From a virus, in the IMG/VR virus record IMGVR_UViG_3300022540_000340, positions 1 to 45,252 of that record: a DNA stretch of 45,252 nucleotides; one strand, given 5' to 3'. Below the pieces are notes generated by a model, which searched no databases, was not told where the DNA came from, and worked only from the letters and a program-made list of their open reading frames with translations. A program made the position numbers and the translations under genes. The first letter of the stretch is position 1, and every line of letters starts with the position of its first letter. Of the stretch, positions 21,095-30,348 are shown one piece after another.

Positions 21095-21476
21095 TGAAAT
21101 AGACTTTCTTATTAACGAAGGAGAGGCTATGGAGTTTGTTTATATAGGTATCAAAACAAAAGATTCTCCAGATGGAATGAGCAAAATACACGGTTCAACT
21201 AAACTTTTTGCTCCTGTAGATATGAATGCTAGGATGGTGAAAGACATTCCTTTATTTAAAGGGTTGTTTAATGGTATGTATAACAAAGTAATTATGTTAC
21301 ATGATCCATCACTACCTGCAACACCTCTAAAGAAGGAAGAAAAGAAAGCTAAAGGGTTAAGCCCAACGCATAAAGCTAAGGTTAAAGAAATGATAGAGGA
21401 AGGGAAAGGTACAATACAGATAGCAGAAGCTTTAAATGTATCTACAGAAAGAATAGAAGCATATTTAGGATTATAA
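21021..21476 (+). CDS. hypothetical protein with C-terminal helix-turn-helix
   Basis: A 151-residue protein. The N-terminal 95 residues are mixed alpha/beta. After a Lys-rich linker the last 45 residues read as a small DNA-binding helix-turn-helix (KVKEMIEEGKGTIQIAEALNV then STERIEAYLGL). It overlaps the portal gene by 74 bases. A DNA-binding module among head genes is uncommon and may act in packaging or regulation. Confidence 0.6.
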   Translation: MGKKATITPNKLTQAIQELKGIVTNEIDFLINEGEAMEFVYIGIKTKDSPDGMSKIHGSTKLFAPVDMNARMVKDIPLFKGLFNGMYNKVIMLHDPSLPATPLKKEEKKAKGLSPTHKAKVKEMIEEGKGTIQIAEALNVSTERIEAYLGL

Positions 21477-21504
21477 ACATTTAACTAAAATAACATAGGG
21501 AGTT

Positions 21505-22389
21505 ATGGGAAACGAAGAAGCAATAGAAGGAGTAAAAGAGGTATCAGTATCGGATCAAATAGATAAGCTTAAAGATACACCAGAGTTCGCAGCAATTTTA
21601 AATCAACACGGTAAGGCATACCATGAATTAAAAGCGGATGAAACTGCAGCATCATTTATGGGTAAAGCTTATAACAATGTAGACGTTGCATATATGGACG
21701 AATTAGGACTAACAGAGAAGCCAAAAGGGAAAACGGCTGACATAGTTAGGCAAATCGCCAAAGAAAATAAAGCCTTAAAAGCCAAGTTGGAAGCGGCAAA
21801 ACCTAAAGAGGACACGCAGAACGCAGAAAAAGAGAAGTTGCACAATTCTCAATTATCAGCAATGCAGTTGCAGATAGAGGAATTACAGAAAGTAAATCAA
21901 ACCTTAGAGGTGGCAGGGAAACACCAAAAGGCTAAAAATAGTTTAGCTAGTGGATTAATCGGAGTAGAGTTTAACCCTAATTTAGGAACAAACCTACTAG
22001 ATGAAACTAAAGCAAACAGAATAAATAATGCTGTTCAAAACTCTAAGGAGATTGATGGTAAAATTGTTTTCTATAAGAATGATGGAGATCCTTATACTAA
22101 TTTAAACGGCTTACCTATGAGTGCAGAAGAGGTAGGACATGAATTATTTAAGGATATTCTATTTGTTAAGAAAGCAGGAGGAGGAGCAAACAATGAGGAT
22201 AAACCAACTATTAAGGGTGATATAGTTGTTTTACAAAATCCTCAAAATTTTAATACATTTGTAGAGTTCAATACTGAATTTGCAAAGGCCATGCGAGCAA
22301 AAGGGCTGACTCGTAAGGATGATAAATATTATGAACTTCAAAGGGCAACAATGAACCACTATAAACTAAGCGGTTTACCTTCGGAGTAA
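21505..22389 (+). CDS. capsid scaffold-like protein
   Basis: A 294-residue acidic protein directly upstream of the major capsid gene. It has a central coiled coil (residues about 75-150, ENKALKAKLEAAKPKED and later heptads) and a globular C-terminal part, which is the usual layout of a scaffolding protein that guides prohead assembly. No protease motif was seen. The call depends on position and coiled coil. Confidence 0.7.
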   Translation: MGNEEAIEGVKEVSVSDQIDKLKDTPEFAAILNQHGKAYHELKADETAASFMGKAYNNVDVAYMDELGLTEKPKGKTADIVRQIAKENKALKAKLEAAKPKEDTQNAEKEKLHNSQLSAMQLQIEELQKVNQTLEVAGKHQKAKNSLASGLIGVEFNPNLGTNLLDETKANRINNAVQNSKEIDGKIVFYKNDGDPYTNLNGLPMSAEEVGHELFKDILFVKKAGGGANNEDKPTIKGDIVVLQNPQNFNTFVEFNTEFAKAMRAKGLTRKDDKYYELQRATMNHYKLSGLPSE

Positions 22390-22401
22390 AACACAATTAC
22401 A

Positions 22402-23469
22402 ATGGCTACTACAGCAACGAATTTAGACAATATAAAAGTAAGATACCCGTCAATGATTGACAAATATGATAATCGTTTAGGTGATTATGGTTTGTTAAGA
22501 AAAGCGAATGAATATAGTAACAGCTCTATGGGAATTGTTACAAGTGATTTAAAAGCAAAAGCAATGAACTCTTGGGGTCGTACTCTCGACATTCCAACAA
22601 TGGCACCAAATGGAGGTACTTTGACTTCTGGCCTTGTTTGTACTCCTGGGGATACTGTTGCAATTAGTTCTTTTGTAAATGTTACATGGGTGTCAGTTTC
22701 AGGCAGTTGGTTTATGGAACCTTCTTTGAATGACCAAAATGAGATTAATTACTTGCAAATGTGGTTGAATCATTACCACGCTACAATGGACTTAATTTAC
22801 AATAGTGTAGATTCTACTATTAATACAGGTTTAGTTGCTGCTTTAGCAATTCAAGCTGAATATAGTTCTTCTTATATTGGTGCAGGTAAATATGGAGCTT
22901 TAACGGCAAACCGTATTGATGCATCTTTGGCGCAACGTCCAATGTTTTTGAATGACTTAACATCTATTCAAAAAGCTGATGATATTTTTGGCCGTCAGGA
23001 TATTATAGGATCTACTAATATGGAGTCTATTATTAGAGACTTAGGAGCGCAAGGTGCAGGGAATGATACAAACGATGCTTATCAATTAGGTTTGTTTGAC
23101 TTCTCATTCACTAATAACGTAGCGGTGGGTGCTGCTTCGGATGCTACAGGGTTTGTAGTTCCTAAAGGTGCTTTTGGTATCGTTTACCGTAATCATCCTG
23201 ATTGTGCTGCTGGTCGTTCTACTACTAGTGGAAAACAATACAGTACAGTTTTTGATCCTGTTTTTGGAACTAATTTAGATGTAACATTCCAATCTCTTTG
23301 CGCTGATAACAATGTAAAAAGTGCGAACGCTTTAGATGTTGCAGTAGTTAGAGAGATTCACCAAGTAAATGTAAATTTTGGTATCATAACACCTTCTAAT
23401 TCTTTTGGAGTAGGTGCGTCAGATGCAAAAGGTGGTGTTATTCGTGCTTTTAATTTCCAGACAGCATAA
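22402..23469 (+). CDS. major capsid protein
   Basis: A 355-residue low-charge protein directly after the scaffold-like gene and followed by a terminator. It has a helical arm at the start, a long mixed alpha/beta body rich in Asn, Ser, Gly and Ala, and a conserved-looking end GGVIRAFNFQTA. Size, order and composition fit an HK97-fold capsid subunit. Codon use here is richer in T-ending codons (GCT, GTT, GGT) than in the early genes, as expected for a highly expressed gene. Confidence 0.85.
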   Translation: MATTATNLDNIKVRYPSMIDKYDNRLGDYGLLRKANEYSNSSMGIVTSDLKAKAMNSWGRTLDIPTMAPNGGTLTSGLVCTPGDTVAISSFVNVTWVSVSGSWFMEPSLNDQNEINYLQMWLNHYHATMDLIYNSVDSTINTGLVAALAIQAEYSSSYIGAGKYGALTANRIDASLAQRPMFLNDLTSIQKADDIFGRQDIIGSTNMESIIRDLGAQGAGNDTNDAYQLGLFDFSFTNNVAVGAASDATGFVVPKGAFGIVYRNHPDCAAGRSTTSGKQYSTVFDPVFGTNLDVTFQSLCADNNVKSANALDVAVVREIHQVNVNFGIITPSNSFGVGASDAKGGVIRAFNFQTA

Positions 23470-23495
23470 AAGAGGCTTTTTCTGGTTAAATATTC

Positions 23496-23527
23496 GAGGG
23501 GTTGCGCTACGGTTGCGCCCCTCATTT
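23496..23527 (+). terminator. terminator after the major capsid gene
   Basis: GAGGGG (23496-23501) pairs with CCCCTC (23518-23523) around a TTGCG-containing loop, then ATTT. Probably partial, so that capsid mRNA is in excess over the tail genes. Confidence 0.65.
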
Positions 23528-23538
23528 AAAATATAACA

Positions 23539-24723
23539 ATGGCATACGACAATTCACTTATTACAGAGCTTAGGGATGTTGTAGGATGGGATGATTACCA
23601 AGATACGGGGCAAATTGCTTCACTTGGCGCACCATACAATACAACGGATAGTGGCCAGTACTTCCAACAGTTCAATAGTGCGGTTAGGCTTGATAATATA
23701 TTAGCTTGCTTACCTGTTCATTCTACGTTGGCAGATATAGATAAACTAAAGGCTTATCTTACTAAGACTGAAACTACTGCAATAAATGGCGTGTTAAATG
23801 ACATTGAAGTAAAGAAGCAAATAGGGAATCAAGGACAGGATTTAATTAGTAGTAAAATTATCTTTAATGTAGGGCATAAAGTATCTACACAAACTAATCA
23901 ATCATACTTTTGTGGTGTTATGTTTGAGGTTAAGGATAGCGTAGGAATTAGGGCAACTATTAACAGAATAGGAATGTACCTAACTGCTGCTGTTACTGAT
24001 TTAGATCTTTATTTATTCCACTCTAGTAAGGAAGCGGTAGTACAGCAATTTGCATTTACAAGTGCTATCACTAATTCTTTTGCGTGGAATGAGATTGAGC
24101 GAGTGTTGGATTTTGATGATGGCGTAAATAGTGGAGGCTGCTTTTATCTTGGGTATTATCAGGATGATTTGGCAACGGCCACAACTGCTGCAATTAGCTA
24201 CAATGCTATGAACTTTACAGATGGATATTGTGGTTCGTGTGGTTCTGTTAGTGCTACTGATTCAAACGCTTACAAGGCTATTAGAGATAAGGTAATAATG
24301 CAAGGGTTTTATGTTCCTTCTGCTAGTTTACCAGCAAGTAAAACAGAACGATTTGACAATGATGTTGTAATCAAAACGAATACGAATAATTGGGGGCTTA
24401 ACTTCCATGTATCGGTAGCTTGTAATTTAACATCATTCTGGAAGGCCAACAAACTGACACTAAAAAAAGTGATTGGTTTAAGTGTGGCTATTCAGGTGCT
24501 TAGTGATATGAAAGCTAGCAATGAAATAAACAACGTATCTGAGCATTTAAAAGTCATGATTATTCGAGACTTAGAAGGGGCAAGCGATACAGGACTAAAG
24601 CCTCTTTGGTTGCTTCGTAAAATGGCTATCAATGCTTTAGTTTTAGATGAAGGCAGTATAGGGAAGGATTGCCTACCATGTGCAAGGAAACCTAAAACTA
24701 ATTACGGGGCTATTGGACGTTAA
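23539..24723 (+). CDS. putative virion protein after capsid
   Basis: A 394-residue protein starting MAYDNSLITELRDVVGWDDY. The first 115 residues look helical, the middle (about 130-230) is strand-rich with a carbohydrate-module-like tone, and the end is helical with CLPC. Similar MAY starts occur in the structural gene at 17799. No family recognised. By order it could be a head-tail connector or decoration protein. Confidence 0.6.
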   Translation: MAYDNSLITELRDVVGWDDYQDTGQIASLGAPYNTTDSGQYFQQFNSAVRLDNILACLPVHSTLADIDKLKAYLTKTETTAINGVLNDIEVKKQIGNQGQDLISSKIIFNVGHKVSTQTNQSYFCGVMFEVKDSVGIRATINRIGMYLTAAVTDLDLYLFHSSKEAVVQQFAFTSAITNSFAWNEIERVLDFDDGVNSGGCFYLGYYQDDLATATTAAISYNAMNFTDGYCGSCGSVSATDSNAYKAIRDKVIMQGFYVPSASLPASKTERFDNDVVIKTNTNNWGLNFHVSVACNLTSFWKANKLTLKKVIGLSVAIQVLSDMKASNEINNVSEHLKVMIIRDLEGASDTGLKPLWLLRKMAINALVLDEGSIGKDCLPCARKPKTNYGAIGR

Positions 24724-24738
24724 ACTAAAAGTATAGTT

Positions 24739-25182
24739 ATGGGATTGAACCAATCATTTAAAAGAATGTTGCGAGACTTAGAAAAGTCTATTAATCCATC
24801 TATCAAAAAAGCGGTTAATGATAATAACCAAGTATTAGAAGTTCAACAAACACAAGGGCAATTTGATAAGGGTAAGGATTCTTTAAACATTAGTTTTATT
24901 CCTAGCTATGCAGACAGTACAAGGCGATACAAGAAAGCGAACGGACAGCCAACGAATAGAGTTACTTTGAAAGATTCGGGGGATTTGTACAGAAACCTAG
25001 CAGTAAAAGGAACGGCTACTCAAATTGTTATTGCTCCAAATGTTGAACACTTTGGCTTTTTAGTTGACCACTACAAGAACAATCAGATACTAGGTATTCA
25101 ACCTAAAGCAATGGAGGACTTTACGGATAAGTATATTTGTAAAGAGATAGTAGAAAACTTTAATAAGATAATTAGTAAATGA
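24739..25182 (+). CDS. tail-completion-like protein
   Basis: A 147-residue protein starting MGLNQSFKRMLRDLEKSINP. The layout of an N-terminal helix, then SLNISFIPSYADSTRRYKK, then LKDSGDLYRNL and a strand pair with EHFGFLVDH, is reminiscent of HK97 gp10-type neck proteins. Position between connector and tail genes agrees. Overlaps the next gene by 4 bases. Confidence 0.6.
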   Translation: MGLNQSFKRMLRDLEKSINPSIKKAVNDNNQVLEVQQTQGQFDKGKDSLNISFIPSYADSTRRYKKANGQPTNRVTLKDSGDLYRNLAVKGTATQIVIAPNVEHFGFLVDHYKNNQILGIQPKAMEDFTDKYICKEIVENFNKIISK

Positions 25183-26552
25183 GTACACAAAACCCAACTA
25201 TACCAACAGCTACTAATCTAAAGGGAATAGATGCAACCATCTACGATATACAAACAAGCTTAGATTTGTCTTTATCGTGGCTTACTAATGGGATGGGTAG
25301 AGCTTACAAGCTTACAAAGGTTAAAGGTAAAGATTCAACTGTTTTTCTTCCAGAGGTCTTTCTTGCAGGGAATCACTCTAAATACTTTCCAGCCACTCCC
25401 GACAATGACAAAAAAGGTCAATCAATTTTTGTATTAGGGAATGAAACTTATCTTAATTATAGAGTTGGAAGGTATGGCCAAAAGGATTATGAACTATCTA
25501 TAATCTTTAGTATCAACTTAAAGCTAATAGACCCTACACTCCTACTTACCGAAGATTTTGCAAGACATCAAATAATGGAAGCTGAAGAAGCTTTGACACG
25601 TGGACTACTTGGTAAAGCTTATAGGCTAGTTATAGATAATTGTGTAACTGAATTTGATGATGTTTATAGTGGGTTTGATGTGTCTAAAGAACAAGGTGCT
25701 AGTTTAGTTCCTATGTCTTATTTTAGGTTTAATTGCACGGTAACACTAGACGAAGACTGTCAAGGTGTTTCTTTAGATAGATGCGGTGCTATACTTCAAA
25801 ATTTAAGCCAGTCAGATATATGTAGTTGTATTATTCCTAGTTTAGACTTTAGCGAATCGGGCGAGGATAAAGATTGTTTGAGTCCACAGCAGATTGCAGA
25901 CATTACTAATAGCATGGGGTTTTGTTCTACTAGATACGCAGGTAGCGATGGTTATACAGACTTGTATGATTTAAGCGTAGGGGATAAGTCAATCTCTGCA
26001 TGGATTAATATAGGGTTTTTGCAGTCTCAATATTTATGCGCTAGCCTAAGGACAGGGAGTCATGGGCTTACTATTTTCCTAAACTCAGACGGGACTATTG
26101 GTATCGGTTGGACTGCCGCAGCTAATGTGGTTAGAACTAATATTATAGATGCTTTAGTCTCTAATACATGGGTGAATGTAATTTCTACATTTAAAAACAC
26201 CACAGGTACTATTTACATAAATGGAGTTTCAAAAAAGACTGGTAGTCTTGGAGGCGTTGAACAAGCGGCATTAAGTCGGTTAAAAATAGGCAGTAGATGG
26301 TCAGGAACAAATACAGGGAGTATACAGCCCTTTGTTGGAGGTGTTCGCAATTTCGCAATATTCGATAAAGAATTAACTTCTGCGGAGGCTACTGCTGTTT
26401 TTGATTTAGGATTAACTACAGAAGACTACTCTTCCATAAGCAACATAAAAAACCATTACATCTTAAAGACTCTAAACCCCATAGATGAAGAGGGTTTAAA
26501 TAATGGGGTTTCTGTAAATCAAAAGGTAGAAGATATTTTGTGTGAGCTATAG
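25179..26552 (+). CDS. tail-terminator-like protein fused to a LamG domain
   Basis: A 457-residue protein. The N-terminal 225 residues, starting MSTQNPTIPTATNLKGIDAT, are alpha/beta and in the place of a tail terminator. Residues about 255-420 form a LamG/concanavalin-type fold: KSISAWINIG, the strand GTIYINGVSKKTGSL, and GGVRNFAIFDKELTSAEATAV are typical. LamG modules bind sugars or proteins, so virions would display a binding domain near the head-tail joint. The fusion is unusual at this position. Confidence 0.7.
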   Translation: MSTQNPTIPTATNLKGIDATIYDIQTSLDLSLSWLTNGMGRAYKLTKVKGKDSTVFLPEVFLAGNHSKYFPATPDNDKKGQSIFVLGNETYLNYRVGRYGQKDYELSIIFSINLKLIDPTLLLTEDFARHQIMEAEEALTRGLLGKAYRLVIDNCVTEFDDVYSGFDVSKEQGASLVPMSYFRFNCTVTLDEDCQGVSLDRCGAILQNLSQSDICSCIIPSLDFSESGEDKDCLSPQQIADITNSMGFCSTRYAGSDGYTDLYDLSVGDKSISAWINIGFLQSQYLCASLRTGSHGLTIFLNSDGTIGIGWTAAANVVRTNIIDALVSNTWVNVISTFKNTTGTIYINGVSKKTGSLGGVEQAALSRLKIGSRWSGTNTGSIQPFVGGVRNFAIFDKELTSAEATAVFDLGLTTEDYSSISNIKNHYILKTLNPIDEEGLNNGVSVNQKVEDILCEL

Positions 26553-26563
26553 CCAATTGAACT

Positions 26564-26884
26564 ATGAAAGAATTAATATTTGAGTTTGGGGTTTTCTATT
26601 TTATGGTTTGGTGGGTAATGTCTATTCTTTACACGGACAGCGTAAGGATTCATGCACGACTTGAAACCTTTAGTGATTGGATAGGTGCAACTACTAAAAA
26701 TGGTTGGTTCTTCCGAGAACTAGGAGCTTGTAAGTTTTGCATAGAAAGCCATACAGCTACTTTAATAGCAATAGGGTATTACTCTTATTTGGATTATTAT
26801 TTACTAAGTCCTGAGTGGTACATCTTAATTTGGGGCTTCTTCTTCGCTTCAATTAATTCATGGTTAAGAACATTTTTACAATAA
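26564..26884 (+). CDS. small membrane protein with CxxC motif
   Basis: A 106-residue protein with hydrophobic helices at about 5-22, 63-80 and 83-100 and a motif ACKFCIESH between them. It resembles small membrane proteins of the DUF1360 type, which carry a comparable Cys motif. Function unknown. Located in the middle of tail genes. Confidence 0.65.
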   Translation: MKELIFEFGVFYFMVWWVMSILYTDSVRIHARLETFSDWIGATTKNGWFFRELGACKFCIESHTATLIAIGYYSYLDYYLLSPEWYILIWGFFFASINSWLRTFLQ

Positions 26885-26897
26885 AACTTGATAGATG
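26883..26897 (+). promoter_or_regulatory. start-codon motif AAAACTTGA, copy 7
   Basis: AAAACTTGATAGATG at the start of the tail chaperone gene. The only copy in the late region, and it deviates at the fifth base from the end of the block. Confidence 0.55.
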
Positions 26898-27383
26898 CAC
26901 GTAGTCAAATTTAAGCAACCAAAAGCAAAGCAAAAGAAAAAGTTATTAGATAGGATTAAGCATTTCTTTAAGCATCCTTTAGAGTCTTTTTATACTCATA
27001 GCGTGGTGTTTTATGATAGTGCTGAAACCCTACCATATAGGCGTTATCACAAGTTTAATAAGTTCTTTATGATAGCTAGTGAGGTGGGTTGTTCTGTTGG
27101 GGATTACGATAAGAGAATGCAAAGGGCAATTAGTTATGTGAATACTAAAGACTTTAAATCAGCAGGAAAAGAACTAACGAATCAACGGCAATGCGTACAT
27201 CATGCTTTAGAAGAATACAGCCCTAAAGGGATGGCTTTAGCTGTTACGGTTTACAGTATTAATGGGGCCGTTTGTGATAAGTACCAAGACGATGATTTAA
27301 ACTTGATACTAGATAAGCTTGATGAAATAGGCTTTACTAAGTTAATGGCAGATACTGCGATTGAAACGGTAAAAAAAAAATAG
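26895..27383 (+). CDS. tail assembly chaperone, short form (G-like)
   Basis: A 162-residue soluble helical protein starting MHVVKFKQPKAKQKKKLLDR, directly before the GT-type frame and the tape measure gene. It ends GTA AAA AAA AAA TAG on a run of ten A (27371-27380). This is the standard place and form of the phage tail chaperone, which makes a short product and a -1 frameshifted longer one. Confidence 0.75.
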   Translation: MHVVKFKQPKAKQKKKLLDRIKHFFKHPLESFYTHSVVFYDSAETLPYRRYHKFNKFFMIASEVGCSVGDYDKRMQRAISYVNTKDFKSAGKELTNQRQCVHHALEEYSPKGMALAVTVYSINGAVCDKYQDDDLNLILDKLDEIGFTKLMADTAIETVKKK

Positions 27384-27709
27384 AATTTGAATTAGAAACC
27401 TATCATGCGTCACATTTTAGGGGGAATATGAGTTATAACCTAGCAAGAATTAGGAGGAGTGATTCAATTTTTGATAGAATACTAGGCACGGCAGACGAAG
27501 CGGATACTTTAGAGTTTGAGAATGAAATGATGCGTTTGTCTATTCCTCAAAATTGGAATGTATTTATCAAGGGCAATGCTGAATTGAAAATGAGTAACGG
27601 GTTTGAAGAGTTTATGTTCCTTGTCTCTGAACATACAAATGAGGACTTAGATAAGATTTCTTTATTAAGGTTTTACAACCTGTTAGATTATATTAAAAGT
27701 AAGCAATAA
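26895..27709 (+). CDS. tail assembly chaperone, -1 frameshift product (GT-like)
   Basis: A -1 slip on the ten-A run changes the frame to ATA GAA TTT GAA TTA and continues with no stop for 16 codons into the ATG at 27428, then to 27709. The fusion is about 271 residues. The downstream frame also has its own ATG but is open back to the slip site, which is the signature of a programmed frameshift as in lambda G/GT. The two products bring tape measure and tube subunits together during tail assembly and are not in the virion. Frequency of slipping is unknown. Confidence 0.75.
27428..27709 (+). CDS. T-domain frame of the tail chaperone
   Basis: A 93-residue frame starting MSYNLARIRRSDSIFDRILG. It could be translated separately from this ATG, but the open frame back to the A run favours production mainly as the frameshifted fusion. 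It ends 12 bases before the tape measure gene. Confidence 0.6.
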   Translation: MSYNLARIRRSDSIFDRILGTADEADTLEFENEMMRLSIPQNWNVFIKGNAELKMSNGFEEFMFLVSEHTNEDLDKISLLRFYNLLDYIKSKQ

Positions 27710-27721
27710 ATTTTTTTTACA

Positions 27722-30346
27722 ATGGCTGATTTCTTTATAGATTATAACGACCTTATTAGGGATGATGGAACATTCCAAAAGCTAGATAAGGAGATTGATA
27801 AGCTTGAGAAAAGGCTCAAAGAATTAGCTAAAGTTCAAAAGAAAGCTTTTGAGGGTGTCGCTCCTGATGACATTGCAGGGATTGAGAAGATGGAAAAAGC
27901 AGCTAATGAGTTGTTAAAGTCTGAGAAGGAGCTAGTCAAGCAAAGAAAGATTAACAACAAGGTTAAGAAAAAAACTATTGACTTAACTAATGAGGAATTA
28001 GTCCAACGTGAAGCTGAAAAGATTAAGCAGCGTGAACGAATCCAACGGGCAAAGCAAGAAGCTATAATTCTAAAGGAAGAAAAGAACAACATTGCTAGTC
28101 TTAGGGCGCAATTGTCACTTGCTACATTGGACTGGAAAAAGTTCACAGCAGCAGAACTAAAGAATACTAAAGCAGGAAAGGCAGCCGTAAAGAATAAAAG
28201 GAACTTAACAAAGGAACTTAAAAAGCTTGAAAAGGCAACTGGAGACAACCGCAGAAATGTAGGAAACTATACAAGTGCTTTACAAGGGTTGAATGGTGTT
28301 ATGGTCGGGTTTGGTGGTAACATTGGATTCACATTAGGTGCTTTAAAGTCATTAGGTGGAGTGCTAAAAGCGGTAGCACTAGGATTTAAAACGCTAAGAG
28401 GTGCTTTAATTAGTACAGGAATAGGTGCTATTGTAGTTGCATTTGGCGCATTGGTTACGTTCCTTACTAAAACACAAAGAGGATTAGACTTTGTTAATCG
28501 TGCTTTTGCTGCGGTTACTACCACTATTGATGTAATTATTGATAGAATTAGTAAGTTTGGTGAGGCAATAGGATTAGCTTTTCAGGGTAAATTTGCAGAG
28601 GCAGCGGATAAGTTTAAAGAAAGTGTAAGCGGTGTAGGTGACGAAATTGTAAGAGAAGCAAATGCAGCCGTACAGCTTGAAAAAGACTTACAAAAGTTAG
28701 AGAAGCAAGAAATAAAACTTATCACAGTCAACGCTAAAAAAGCTAGGCAAATAGCAGAACTTGAAAGGCTAGCAGAAGAGAATAAAAATAATGATAAAAA
28801 GCGAGCTAAAGAGCAGCTAGAAAGTGCTATTAAACTACAATCAGAAATATCAGACAATGAAGTAAGGGTAGCAAAAGAAAGGGCTAGAATTGCCAATGCT
28901 CAATTAGCTTTATCAGAGTCTACTAATGACGAAATAAGAGCAGCAGCAGAACTGACAGCAGATATTGAACGAGCAGAGAAAGCAAGAGAGGATAGAATAA
29001 GAGGACTTACAAGGAAATTAAACAGCCTTACAGGGGTTCAAAAAGATAATACAAAAGAGATAGATGCCAATACCAAAGCAGCCGAAAAAAATGCAGAGTT
29101 AAGATTGAAAGCTTTGGATTCTTTAATTAAGCAAGTAGGTCAATTAGAAGCAAAAGGCAAAGTAGATTTAAAAGCCCGTTCTTTAGCTTTAGAAACTCAA
29201 AGATTCAATGAGGAACAGTCATTAAGAATATCTCAATATACAGAATTAAGGACATTAACGGAAACACAAAATGGAGATATTCAGCAAGTTGATGACCTAA
29301 ATAATAGAGCCTTAGAAGCGCAAAAGGACATACACAAAAATAACTTACTAAAAATAGAAACGGATTATGCTGCTAAGTCTATAAAGATTGAACAGGATAG
29401 AGTGAAAGGAATAACAGCGACAGTAAGAGAAGCACAGGACTTAATAAAAGAACAGAGTGCCAAAGATATAGATTTATTTGCAGAGGACTTAAAGAAAAAA
29501 CAGGCTTTAGTGGCCGAAGCGGATGCAGAAGCAAGGACAAAAGAACAGGCAGCACAACAGGAACGCAAAGATAGTAATCAAAAGCTACTAAAGGACGTAC
29601 AAGAAAACGCTAAAAAAGTTTCTGCAATAATAGTAGACCTATTTAACAAGCAGTCAGAACTCGCAGCGCAAAGGGTAACGGATCAAGAAGCTAACTTATC
29701 AAGAGAAGAGGAAAGGGCAGCGAAGGGTTATGATAACCAAGTAGCCTTTGAAAAGAAAGCTTTAGCAGATAGGCAAGCGGAACAAGTTAAAGCAGCGGAA
29801 ACGGCAAAGAATATAGCTAAGGCAGCGGTTTTGATTAACCTAGTCAGTGCTTATGCTGCAAATGGAGATAAGAACGCTTTAACGAGTGGCCTTCGTGACT
29901 TTGGATTGTTACAAGCAGCGGAAGCAGCCTTTGGAGGTTTTGAGGAAGGTGGATATACAGGAGAACAGGGAATTAGTGATATTGCGGGTGTTGTTCATGG
30001 CCAAGAATATGTAGTAACGGCAAGTGATACTGAAAAGTTTGGTCTTCGTGGTAAGGCTGGTAGTGACTTTGGTGAAGCTATGGGGGATTATTTCAATCCT
30101 CAAACGCCACTAAGTACAAATCCATACAAAGCACAAAGCGAAGCATTCAAAAAGAGTGTGACTGTTAAGCAAAATAATGAGGTTTTAACTGAGTTGAAAG
30201 GTATTAAGAAGCAGTTAGCTAGTCAGCCTAATTATAGCAGTCAGATAGTGGAGGTAGAAAAGCAAATGTTTGAACGGGTGCTAAGGATTAACAAACAGAA
30301 TATGACTACTATTCGTAGGGAGATATTAAGAGCAGCTAAGAAATAG
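27722..30346 (+). CDS. tail tape measure protein
   Basis: An 874-residue protein, the longest in the genome. Residues 1-160 are coiled coil, a Gly/Ala-rich hydrophobic region follows at about 190-255, then long coiled coils (about 300-700). The C-terminal region GGFEEGGYTGEQG ... GVVHGQEYVV is typical of tape measure proteins. It sets tail length and is ejected during DNA injection. By length a tail of roughly 130 nm would be expected from the usual 1.5 angstrom per residue rule, an estimate only. Confidence 0.93.
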   Translation: MADFFIDYNDLIRDDGTFQKLDKEIDKLEKRLKELAKVQKKAFEGVAPDDIAGIEKMEKAANELLKSEKELVKQRKINNKVKKKTIDLTNEELVQREAEKIKQRERIQRAKQEAIILKEEKNNIASLRAQLSLATLDWKKFTAAELKNTKAGKAAVKNKRNLTKELKKLEKATGDNRRNVGNYTSALQGLNGVMVGFGGNIGFTLGALKSLGGVLKAVALGFKTLRGALISTGIGAIVVAFGALVTFLTKTQRGLDFVNRAFAAVTTTIDVIIDRISKFGEAIGLAFQGKFAEAADKFKESVSGVGDEIVREANAAVQLEKDLQKLEKQEIKLITVNAKKARQIAELERLAEENKNNDKKRAKEQLESAIKLQSEISDNEVRVAKERARIANAQLALSESTNDEIRAAAELTADIERAEKAREDRIRGLTRKLNSLTGVQKDNTKEIDANTKAAEKNAELRLKALDSLIKQVGQLEAKGKVDLKARSLALETQRFNEEQSLRISQYTELRTLTETQNGDIQQVDDLNNRALEAQKDIHKNNLLKIETDYAAKSIKIEQDRVKGITATVREAQDLIKEQSAKDIDLFAEDLKKKQALVAEADAEARTKEQAAQQERKDSNQKLLKDVQENAKKVSAIIVDLFNKQSELAAQRVTDQEANLSREEERAAKGYDNQVAFEKKALADRQAEQVKAAETAKNIAKAAVLINLVSAYAANGDKNALTSGLRDFGLLQAAEAAFGGFEEGGYTGEQGISDIAGVVHGQEYVVTASDTEKFGLRGKAGSDFGEAMGDYFNPQTPLSTNPYKAQSEAFKKSVTVKQNNEVLTELKGIKKQLASQPNYSSQIVEVEKQMFERVLRINKQNMTTIRREILRAAKK

Positions 30347-30348
30347 TT

